Shown here one piece after another: positions 1 through 5,461 of a DNA stretch of 7,900 nucleotides. Under the pieces are notes generated by a model that did no database searches, was not told where the DNA came from, and saw only the letters and a program-made list of their open reading frames with translations. Positions within the stretch are counted from its first letter, which is position 1. Each line of letters begins with the position of its first letter. The stretch comes from Chloroflexota bacterium (GTDB lineage Bacteria > Chloroflexota > Dehalococcoidia > UBA2979): assembly GCA_016875695.1 (NCBI GenBank), contig VGPB01000086.1, positions 1 to 7,900 of the forward strand, written 5' to 3'. The position numbers were made by a program, and so were the translations under genes.

Positions 1-884
1 TAGTCCAGCACCGCGCCGAACGCCGAGGGGAACGCGTCCGCCGTGCCGAAGGCCGCGGGATCGAGCGCGAGCGTGAACAGGCCGTTGCCGCCGCTCGTGC
101 CGCCGGCGCGGCTCGTGCCGGCGCCGGAGAGCGCGCCCGCGAGCGCCTCGACGAGCAGCGCGAGCCCGAACCCCTTGTGCGCGGCATCCCCGCCGAGCGG
201 CAGGATCGCGCCGGGCGGCGAGGCGTAGTACGTATTCGGGTCGGTGGCCGCCCGGCCCGCGCCATCGACGATCCAGCCGCCCGGCACCGGCTCGCCGCGG
301 TTACGCGCGACGCGCAGCTTGCCCTCCGCGACGACCGAGGTCGTCATGTCCAGAACAAACGGCGCGTCCGCATCGCCGGTGGGCGCGGCGAACGCGAGCG
401 GGTTCGGCGACAGCCGCCGCGCCACGCCCCCGGGGGGCGCCATCACCTGGCCGCCACCGTGGTTGTTGACCATCGCCAGCGCGATGCAGCCCTGCGCGAG
501 GCCCTGCTCGACGTAGGCGCCGAGCCGCCCGACGTGCCCGCAGCGCCGCGCGACCGCGACGCCGACGCCGGCCGCACGCGCCTTCGCGACCGCCAGCGCC
601 ATCGTGTCGCGCGCCACGACCTGCCCGAAGTTCCAGGCACCGTCCACGACGGCCGTCGTGGCGCTCTCGGTGAGGACGCGCGGGGCGACGCCCACCGCGA
701 TGCGGCCCGCGCGCAGATGCTCCAGGTAGCGCTCCACGCGGATCACGCCGTGGGAGTCGTGGCCGAGCAGGTTGGCCTCGACAAGATGCGCCGCGACCGT
801 GGCGGCGTCATCCGCCGGCACGCCCGCCCCCAAGAATATGCGCGCGACGTACGCGCGCAGCGGCTCGGCCGCGATCGTCGGCAT
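1..884 (-). CDS. Malate/L-lactate dehydrogenase family (Ldh_2) NAD(P)-dependent oxidoreductase, partial
   Basis: A minus-strand frame runs from an ATG at 884 to the left edge, giving 294 residues of a family usually about 330-360 long, so the C-terminus is missing. Ldh_2 enzymes (malate, L-lactate and ureidoglycolate dehydrogenases) are cytosolic and interconvert 2-hydroxy and 2-oxo acids with NAD(P). Visible family motifs are GHDSHGVIRV (residues 41-50), RRCGHVGRLGAY (113-124), LSPNPLAFAAP (158-168), VLDMTTS (177-183) and HKGFGLALLVE (236-246). The start is supported by GGAGG five bases upstream and by the usual short N-terminal helix before the GHDSHG motif. The gene is divergent from ogt with only 40 bases between start codons. 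Substrate cannot be told from sequence; ureidoglycolate dehydrogenase would suit the nitrogen genes nearby, but that is speculation. The family call is firm. Confidence 0.93.
   Translation of the reverse strand, partial: MPTIAAEPLRAYVARIFLGAGVPADDAATVAAHLVEANLLGHDSHGVIRVERYLEHLRAGRIAVGVAPRVLTESATTAVVDGAWNFGQVVARDTMALAVAKARAAGVGVAVARRCGHVGRLGAYVEQGLAQGCIALAMVNNHGGGQVMAPPGGVARRLSPNPLAFAAPTGDADAPFVLDMTTSVVAEGKLRVARNRGEPVPGGWIVDGAGRAATDPNTYYASPPGAILPLGGDAAHKGFGLALLVEALAGALSGAGTSRAGGTSGGNGLFTLALDPAAFGTADAFPSAFGAVLD
644..661. repeat. Perfect 18-bp palindrome within the dehydrogenase gene
   Basis: CCACGACGGCCGTCGTGG reads the same on both strands, with no spacer. It encodes the TTAVVD region of the oxidoreductase (about residues 76-81). 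It could be a binding site for a dimeric regulator, but its place deep in a coding region and its simple codon content make coincidence the leading explanation. Confidence 0.5.
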
Positions 885-924
885 GGTGCCCTCCTCGACC
901 GCCCCGCGGGCGTACGCTCCGCCC
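885..924. promoter_or_regulatory. 40-base divergent intergenic region with a possible leaderless ogt promoter
   Basis: These 40 bases separate the start codons of two divergent genes. On the plus strand TACGCT (913-918), which fits the TANNNT -10 pattern, ends six bases before the ogt ATG at 925. With no Shine-Dalgarno sequence before ogt, this is the spacing expected of a leaderless transcript starting at or next to the A of ATG. On the minus strand GGAGG at 889-893 serves the dehydrogenase gene. I find no clear -35 for either direction, and any promoter for the minus gene must lie in or overlap ogt. The -10 call rests on one hexamer and is tentative. Confidence 0.35.
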
Positions 925-1464
925 ATGACTACCACAACCGCCCGCACCGCCGCATACGACCTCATCGCCTCGCCCGTGGGCACACTGTTCGTCGGCGCGT
1001 CCGCCGCCGGGCTGCACCGCGTGGAGTTCGTCGACCCGGGCCACGACGAGGCGGCGCTCGCGCCGCGCCTGGCGCGCGACGCGGGGGGCGAGGCGCATCG
1101 CGACGCCGCGCATGCCGACCCGGGGCTGCACGCCGCGATCGCCGCGCTCGACGCGTACTTCGCCGGCCGCGCCACGGCGTTCGAGCTGCCGCTCGCACCG
1201 CGCGGAACGCCGTTCCAGCTCGCCGTGTGGCGGGCGCTGCTCGACATCCCGCCGAGGCGCACGTGCAGCTACGGCACGCTGGCGCGAGCCGCGGGCTGGC
1301 CCGGCGCCGCGCGCGCCGTCGGCGCCGCAGTCGGGCGCAACCCGCTCGCGGTGGTAGTGCCGTGCCATCGCGTGATCGGCGCGAACGGCACGCTCACGGG
1401 CTACGGCGGCGGGCTAGACCGCAAGCGCTGGCTGCTCGCGCACGAGGCGCAGGCGCTGGCGTAA
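925..1464 (+). CDS. ogt: Methylated-DNA--[protein]-cysteine S-methyltransferase (O6-alkylguanine-DNA alkyltransferase)
   Basis: This 179-residue protein is a suicide DNA-repair enzyme that moves the alkyl group of O6-alkylguanine (or O4-alkylthymine) onto its own cysteine. The active-site motif VVVPCHRVIG lies at residues 143-152, with Cys147 as acceptor. Ahead of it are the DNA-binding helix-turn-helix region (GTPFQLAVWRALLDIP, 94-109; SYGTLARAAG, 115-124; ARAVGAAVGRNP, 129-140) and an N-terminal domain containing SPVGTLFVGAS (16-26). GYGGGLDRKRWLLAHE (159-174) is the usual C-terminal end. Length is normal for Ogt/MGMT without an Ada regulatory domain. The frame is open upstream to 772, but that part lies inside the divergent dehydrogenase gene and lacks family similarity, so ATG 925 is chosen. 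No Shine-Dalgarno is seen. The stop, TAA, lies nine bases from the end of the convergent glutamate-synthase-like gene. Confidence 0.96.
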   Translation: MTTTTARTAAYDLIASPVGTLFVGASAAGLHRVEFVDPGHDEAALAPRLARDAGGEAHRDAAHADPGLHAAIAALDAYFAGRATAFELPLAPRGTPFQLAVWRALLDIPPRRTCSYGTLARAAGWPGAARAVGAAVGRNPLAVVVPCHRVIGANGTLTGYGGGLDRKRWLLAHEAQALA

Positions 1465-2340
1465 CGCGCGCCGCTAGGCGACGTCGCGCATCGTCACGCC
1501 TTCCTCGGCGGGGTAGGGGTACACCCAGCTCGCGCGGGGGCGCTGCCCCACGCCCTCGACGATCTCGAGGTGATCGCGGCGCAGCTCGGCGGGCGAGCGC
1601 AGGCCGTACGAGCGGACGACGACCATCAGGTCTTCCTGCAGCGCACGCGCGTAGTTCGCGACGCGCGAGCGCTTCTCCTCGAGCACGAGCCCGCGCTGCC
1701 GCCACGCGCTCTGCGTCGCGACGCCGGTGGGGCACTCGTTCGTGTGGCAGCGCAGCGCCTGGATGCAGCCGAGCGAGAACAGGAACGCGCGCGCGACGTT
1801 GACGAGGTCGACGCCCATGGCGAGCACGAACGCGGCCTCCGCGCCGTTGGCGACGCGCCCGGCGCCAATGATCGTCACGTGGTCGCGCACGCCGTGGCGG
1901 TGATACGTGTTGCCGATCGCGACGATCGCGTCGGCGAGCGAGAGACCCATGTGGTCCGAGAGCGACGGCAGGGCCACGCCCGTGCCGCCCTCCGCGCCGT
2001 CGACGGAGATGTAGTCTGGCCCGCGCCCGCTGCGCGCGCGCTCAGCGGCGAGTGCGTCGACGAACGCGGGGTCGCCGACAACGATCTTCACGCCCACGGG
2101 CACCGGCACCGTTGCCTGAATGCGCTCGATGAACGCGAGCAGCGACGCCATGTCGTCGTACTCCGCGAAGCGGTTCGGCTGCAGCGACGGCCCACCCACA
2201 GGGACGCTGCGGATCGCGGCGATCTCGGGCGTGACCTTGGCGCCCGGGATGATGCCGCCTTTGCCGGACTTGGCGCCCTGGCGGAGCTTCACTTCGATCG
2301 CGCGCACCGGCTCGAGCGCGCCGATCGCGGCTAGCCGCTC

Positions 2341-2343
2341 TTA
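2341..2343 (-). other. Second in-frame stop (TAA) within the glutamate synthase-like gene
   Basis: The reading is VRTPDGAMD-stop-ERLAAIGALEPVRAIEVKL. The flanks again join without insertion, deletion or frame change, so exactly one codon is replaced. The position lies in the loop ahead of the conserved IEVKL strand of the FMN barrel, where homologues vary, so the original residue cannot be deduced. TAA also ends ogt in this window, so it is a genuine stop in this genome. Confidence 0.83.
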
Positions 2344-2721
2344 GTCCATCGCGCCGTCCGGGGTGCGCACGCCGTACTTCGCGGGGCCGATCCGGAAGAT
2401 CACGTCGCCCCCGCCGGCGAAGTGGTGGTCCGACAGCCCGCCCTCGCCGATGTTGATGTAGCACCCGGCCTCGGCGACGCCGACCGCGAGCGCGCGCACC
2501 GCGGCCGCCGAGAGCGCGCCGAACGACATGGGCGCGACGTTGACGCGCGAGCGCACGGCGAACGGGCGCGGGCGCCCCGCGCCGATGACGTGCGGCGCGC
2601 CCAGCGTCGGCACTTCGTCGTGCAGCGTGGGGAACGCCGAGGGGAGGAAGTGGACCGCGCCGGGCCGCGAGGGATCGAGTTGCGTGCCGAAGTCGATCGC
2701 GCTGTTCACGCCCTTCGCGGT

Positions 2722-2724
2722 CTA
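2722..2724 (-). other. First in-frame stop (TAG) within the glutamate synthase-like gene
   Basis: The reading is RSWVY-stop-TAKGVNS, with family-like sequence directly on both sides and no shift of frame. From memory of family members, this position often carries glutamine (VYQ-x-AK), and CAG to TAG is a single C-to-T change. TAG is used as the terminal stop by amt, glnK and the HAD gene in this window, so a general reassignment of TAG is not supported. Confidence 0.85.
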
Positions 2725-2946
2725 GTACACCCACGAGCGCTGCGCGCGGTCGAAGGGCCGCTCCTCGAGGTCATTCGTGACGATGCATTGGCGCAGCTCC
2801 GGCCCGAAGGTCTCCAGCAGGTAGCGCAGCCGCCCGACGAGCGGGTACACGCGGCGGATCGAGTGCGGCCGCTGCACGAGGTCGTGCGCCGCGAGCAGCG
2901 CGAGCAAGGCCACGATCGCGCCGGCCCCCAGCAGCCACGCCTCCAT

Positions 2947-3015
2947 GTGCGCGCACCTCCGGTGCAAGCATCGGCGGCGCGCGGGCGGCGGCGGAGCCTG
3001 CCGTCGGGGGAACCC
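2947..3015 (-). other. 69-nt gap between the HAD gene and the glutamate synthase-like gene
   Basis: Apart from the ribosome-binding site near its downstream end, this gap holds GC-rich GGC/GCC triplet-like sequence. I find no -10 hexamer of TANNNT type and no stem with a U-tract, so neither a separate promoter nor an intrinsic terminator can be supported. Transcription from the upstream genes may simply continue through it. Confidence 0.4.
2953..2965 (-). promoter_or_regulatory. Strong Shine-Dalgarno of the glutamate synthase-like gene, inside a small inverted repeat
   Basis: Read on the minus strand, GGAGGTG (2960-2954) stands seven bases before ATG 2946 and fixes that start over the ATG at 2967. 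The same bases are part of GCACC-GGA-GGTGC, a 5-bp inverted repeat with a 3-base loop, which would pair half of the ribosome site. The hairpin is short and may be chance in such GC-rich DNA; the ribosome-binding call itself is solid. Confidence 0.6.
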
Positions 3016-3810
3016 CTAGACGCCGTCCGGAAGGCGCAGCCAGCGCTCGACGAACGGCACGAGCTCGCCGAGGCGCTCGATACGCGCGTCGGGCGTCACG
3101 TCGTACGCCGGCACCGCCGGGTTGTGGCGCAGCACGGCGCGCAGTCCGGCGCGCTGCGCGCCGTGCACGTCGTCGAACGCGCGATCGCCGACGAACACGG
3201 CGCGCGCCGGCTCACGCACGCCGACGGCCTGGAGCGCCGCCTCGAACGCCGAGGCGTGGGGCTTCATGAAGGGCAGCTCGCTGGTGTACAGCCGCACGTC
3301 GATGAGCGCGTCGAGCCCGTCGCGCTCGAGGAATCGCTCGTGGAACGCGCGCGGCCAGTGCGTGTTCGACAGCAGACCGATGCGCAGGCCGCGCGCGCGC
3401 AGCGCCTGCAGCACGTCCGCCGCGTCCGCGTCGTGGCGGATGTGCGGCGTCCACGCGTCGAGGTAGCGCACCGCGGTCTCCTCGAGCAGCGCCGCGGCGA
3501 CATCGGCGCCGAGCGCCGCGCTCGCCTCCGCGAGCAGCTCGGCGAGCGTGCCGGCGCGCTGGTCGGCCGCCGTGCGCTCCCAGAACGCGGTCTCGACAGC
3601 CGCGAGACACGCGGCGACGCGCGCCTCGTGCGCGTGCGCTGCTCCCGCGTCGCCGCCCGCGGCATGCGGCGCCCCCACGTGAGGGGCGAGGTGTCGTGCC
3701 GCCAGCTGCCACATGTCGAGCAGCTCGACGGCGGCGTACTCGGAGAGCGTTCCGCCCCAGTCGAAGATCACCGCGTCGAGCGCTCCCGGCCCACCGCTGG
3801 GCGCGCTCAA
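3016..3810 (-). CDS. HAD-like hydrolase with a variant (DWGGT) nucleophile loop
   Basis: This 264-residue haloacid-dehalogenase-superfamily protein shows all four motifs: IFDWGGTL (15-22, nucleophile Asp17), GLLSNTHW (145-152, Ser148), FMKPHASAF (181-189, Lys183) and VFVGDRAFDDVHGAQRAG (205-222, acidic Asp209 and Asp213/214). A helical cap of about 100 residues sits between motifs I and II, as in C1-capped members. The acid/base aspartate two residues after the nucleophile, present in phosphatases and phosphomutases, is Gly19 here, so ordinary phosphatase chemistry is uncertain; phosphonatases and dehalogenases also lack it. The start is TTG at 3810, overlapping the upstream gene's TGA in the string TTGA, with GAGG seven bases before it, which suggests translational coupling to the DUF1684 gene. 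The stop is TAG. The substrate is not predictable from sequence. Confidence 0.9.
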   Translation of the reverse strand: MSAPSGGPGALDAVIFDWGGTLSEYAAVELLDMWQLAARHLAPHVGAPHAAGGDAGAAHAHEARVAACLAAVETAFWERTAADQRAGTLAELLAEASAALGADVAAALLEETAVRYLDAWTPHIRHDADAADVLQALRARGLRIGLLSNTHWPRAFHERFLERDGLDALIDVRLYTSELPFMKPHASAFEAALQAVGVREPARAVFVGDRAFDDVHGAQRAGLRAVLRHNPAVPAYDVTPDARIERLGELVPFVERWLRLPDGV

Positions 3811-4325
3811 TGCGCCGCCTCGTAGGCGTGCTCACCCGCGCGGATCGCGACGACCAGGCGGTTCTCGGCCGGCGGGAGCGGGCACGACCAGCATTCGTCG
3901 TACGCGCAGTACGGGTTGCACGCGTAGTTGAAGTCCAGCCACAGCCGCCCGTCGCCGAGCTCCGGCAGCTCGAGGTAGCGCCCCGCGCCGTACGTCTCGC
4001 CGCCCGCGTTCGCGTCCTGGAACGGCAAGAACAGCTCGCCCGTGGCGAGGCTGCGGAACACGGTCAGCGCCCGCTCGGCGCCGTCGACAGCGAAGCGCAC
4101 GCGCGCCCAGCGCTCGTACTCGGCCGGCGCGCCGCGGCTGGTCTCCATCGCCACCGCCTCACGCTCCGCGAACGGCTCCGGCGCCACGTCGAAGGCGAGC
4201 GCGGGCACCTCGGGGTAGTAGCGCAGCCCCGCGAACGTGGCGCGCGCGGCCTCCGGGATGGGCGACTCCTGGGCGGTGCGGGGCCACTCGTCCTTGGCGC
4301 ACCGGAACTCGTCGAGCTCGCTCAC
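3807..4325 (-). CDS. DUF1684 domain protein
   Basis: This 172-residue protein matches the DUF1684 family, whose function I do not know of being established. Hallmarks are FRCAKDEW (7-14), FAGLRYYPEVP (31-41), a basic/serine segment METSRGAPAEYERWA (60-74), LFLPFQDANAGGETYGAGRYLEL (98-120), and LDFNYACNPYCAYDE (130-144) followed by CPLPPAENRLVVAIRAGE (148-165). There is no signal peptide or membrane segment, so it should be cytosolic. Cysteines at 136, 140, 145 and 148 form C-x3-C-x4-C-x2-C, a spacing able to bind a metal, though family members do not all keep every cysteine. It starts at GTG 4325, three bases after the methyltransferase stop. GGGGTGATC just ahead matches the extended anti-Shine-Dalgarno complement. 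Its TGA overlaps the HAD start, so it is the middle gene of a tight three-gene unit. Confidence 0.88.
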   Translation of the reverse strand: MSELDEFRCAKDEWPRTAQESPIPEAARATFAGLRYYPEVPALAFDVAPEPFAEREAVAMETSRGAPAEYERWARVRFAVDGAERALTVFRSLATGELFLPFQDANAGGETYGAGRYLELPELGDGRLWLDFNYACNPYCAYDECWSCPLPPAENRLVVAIRAGEHAYEAAH

Positions 4326-4328
4326 GGA

Positions 4329-5279
4329 TCACCCCTGAGGCGGATCGTAGCGTGCGTCGGGTCCCTCCGTGCGCGCCGAGGCCTGCGCCGGCCGAGCGGC
4401 GCCGACCGAAGGCTCCGCAAGCCGCGCGCACGCGGCCGCGTTCGTCACCAACAGTTCGCCCACGGCGCCGCGGCGGTCGCCGCGCGAGTTGATCGCGCGG
4501 CGGGCCGGCACGACCTCAGTCAAGTAGCCCGCGAAGTCGTAGCCCCCGCGCAGCCACGGGTCCGCCGAGTTCGAGAGCAGCACGGCGACGCCGCGCGCGG
4601 TCAGCGCGTCGATGCAGCGCTTGAGGCGCAGCTGCTCGGCCCGCCCGAAGGCGCCGACCGTGTACTGCGTGAAGCTCGAGGTCGCGGACAGCGGGTGGAA
4701 CGGCGGGTCGAAGTAAACGAAGTCCCCGGGCCGCGCGTCGTCGCAGGCCTCGGCGAAGTCGCACGTACACAGCTCGACGCCGGCGAGCGCGCGCGACGCA
4801 GCGCAGAGCGCCTCGCGGTCCGCGATGCGCGGCGCGCGGTAGCGGCCGTGCGGCACGTTAAACTCGCCGCGCCGGTTCACGCGGTACAGGCCATTGAAGC
4901 ACGTCTTGTTGAGGAACAGCACGCGCGCCGCGACGTCCAGCGACGCGTCGGGCGCCCAAGCACGCAGCTCGTAGTACACGCGTTCGCGGCCGGCGACGTC
5001 CTCGCCGAGGTAGCGCGTCTCGAGCGCCTCGAGGCGGGCGGCGAGCGCCTCGGGGGCGTCGCGCACGACGGCGTAGGCGGTCATCAGCTCAGCGTTCGCG
5101 TCGGCGAGCACGACACGGCGCGGCGCGCGCGCGGGGTCCGACGCGAGCGCGAAGAAGAGCGCGCCAGCGCCGGCGAACGGCTCGAAATACGTGTCGACGG
5201 TCGCCGGGGAGCGCGCGAGCAGCTCCGAGAGCAGCTGCGTCTTCCCGCCGGCCCACTTCAGGAACGGCCGCGCGCCCAC
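4329..5279 (-). CDS. Dam-family DNA adenine-N6 methyltransferase
   Basis: This is an alpha-class adenine-N6 DNA methyltransferase (D12/Dam family), about 316 residues from the chosen start against roughly 270-280 for Dam. Motifs in order (numbered from GTG 5279) are PFLKWAGGK (5-13) and FEPFAGAGALF (32-42), both S-adenosylmethionine-binding; NKTCFNGLYRVNRRGEFN (124-141), the Dam core; FVYFDPPFHPLS (187-198) with catalytic DPPF in place of the commoner DPPY; and GELLVTN (274-280). A proline/alanine-rich tail of about 35 residues extends past the usual end. The frame stays open to ATG 5450, but residues before KWAGG have no family match, overlap the GlnR-like array, and would overlap amt, so GTG 5279 is preferred; ATG 5387 is the alternative. 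Neither has a Shine-Dalgarno. No restriction enzyme is adjacent, so it looks solitary. GATC specificity is plausible but not proven. Confidence 0.9.
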   Translation of the reverse strand: MGARPFLKWAGGKTQLLSELLARSPATVDTYFEPFAGAGALFFALASDPARAPRRVVLADANAELMTAYAVVRDAPEALAARLEALETRYLGEDVAGRERVYYELRAWAPDASLDVAARVLFLNKTCFNGLYRVNRRGEFNVPHGRYRAPRIADREALCAASRALAGVELCTCDFAEACDDARPGDFVYFDPPFHPLSATSSFTQYTVGAFGRAEQLRLKRCIDALTARGVAVLLSNSADPWLRGGYDFAGYLTEVVPARRAINSRGDRRGAVGELLVTNAAACARLAEPSVGAARPAQASARTEGPDARYDPPQG

Positions 5280-5461
5280 GGACGGAGTCTCGGGGGCGCG
5301 CGCGGCTGGCGCAAGGCGCGCCCCGGCGGATGCGGCGCGGGGTCGCAGACATGTAAACGCAACCGCTGCGAAACATCGTCGCAACATGCGAGCAAACAGC
5401 CCGAAACAGCGCGCCCGCATGCTCGCCTCGTCACTAGGACATGGACGCAACGGGAGGGTAC
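5280..5461. promoter_or_regulatory. Divergent regulatory region between the methyltransferase operon and amt
   Basis: These 182 bases separate the preferred start codons of the divergent dam-like and amt genes. Bases 5341-5410 are about 56% GC by hand count, well below the surrounding genes, which marks them as non-coding control DNA. They contain the pentamer array described separately. For amt, CATGCT (5418-5423) is a possible, imperfect -10 that would put the transcript start near 5430. I find no good sigma-54 -24/-12 pair. Nothing convincing marks a promoter toward the methyltransferase, although one is expected here. Confidence 0.65.
5359..5407 (+). promoter_or_regulatory. Array of GlnR-box-like pentamers upstream of amt
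   Basis: Five pentamers line up in one orientation: GCAAC (5359-5363), GAAAC (5370-5374), GCAAC (5381-5385), CAAAC (5393-5397) and GAAAC (5403-5407). Start-to-start distances are 11, 11, 12 and 10 bp, about one helical turn each. The actinobacterial nitrogen regulator GlnR is described as binding alternating gTnAC and GaAAC sites with six-base spacers, the same period and nearly the same words, and in Streptomyces it controls amtB-glnK-glnD. Here the a-site has C in place of T (GCAAC). A TAAAC at 5354-5358 lies just outside the phase. The match to GlnR is inference from pattern and gene context. Confidence 0.6.

Larger units (their letters stand above)
1474..2946 (-). pseudogene. FMN-binding glutamate synthase-like protein interrupted by two in-frame stop codons
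   Basis: One minus-strand frame of 491 codons matches the FMN-binding glutamate synthase-related family (GltB synthase domain without the glutaminase domain) from end to end, but contains TAG at codon 75 and TAA at codon 202. Codons 1-74 hold an N-terminal membrane helix (about 5-20) and the conserved RLRYLLETFGPELRQ and RPFDRAQRSWVY segments. Codons 76-201 hold FGTQLDPSRPGAVHFLPSAFP, NVAPMSFGALS and INIGEGGLSDHH. Codons 203-490 hold EIKL-like IEVKLRQGAKSGKGG, PGAKVTPEIA, SVDGAEGGTG (314-323), GRVANGAEAAFVLAMGVD and a C-x5-C-x4-C site (C394, C400, C405), which in glutamate synthase binds a 3Fe-4S cluster. An intact homologue would make glutamate from ammonia or a partner-supplied donor using reduced ferredoxin-type electrons. 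ATG 2946 is chosen for its strong GGAGGTG. GTG codons follow both stops at 2709 and 2307, but splitting the FMN barrel there is unlikely to give an active enzyme. Decay, sequencing error and read-through remain open. Confidence 0.88.

Noticed and set aside
427..440. GC-only palindrome around GCCCCCGGGGGGC in the dehydrogenase gene
   Set aside because: It is a homopolymeric C/G run encoding PPGG-type residues in a family-conserved stretch; symmetry is a by-product of codon choice.
839..859. Inverted repeat TGCGCGCG-ACGTA-CGCGCGCA near the start of the dehydrogenase gene
   Set aside because: It consists almost wholly of alternating CG, which arises readily by chance in this composition; no other evidence supports a role.
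1465..1482. Bidirectional terminator between ogt and the convergent glutamate synthase-like gene
   Set aside because: Only a 4-bp CGCC/GGCG stem overlapping a stop codon is present, with no U-tract on either strand.
177..1802. Long plus-strand open frame of 541 codons crossing the dehydrogenase, ogt and glutamate synthase-like genes
   Set aside because: It is antisense or out of frame to three recognisable genes, is dominated by Arg/Ala as expected of GC-rich shadow frames, and shows no family motif.
1474..2946. Alternative genetic code in which TAG or TAA encodes an amino acid
   Set aside because: amt, glnK and the HAD gene end at TAG, and ogt ends at TAA, at the positions expected from their families. 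Both codons therefore act as stops here.
2422..3825. Plus-strand open frame of 467 codons antisense to the glutamate synthase-like, HAD and DUF1684 genes
   Set aside because: The minus-strand genes under it carry clear catalytic motifs; this frame is low-complexity Arg/Ala/Val sequence.
5340..5440. Sigma-54 promoter for amt
   Set aside because: I could not find a TGGCAC-type -24 element with a TTGC -12 element at the correct spacing on the plus strand.
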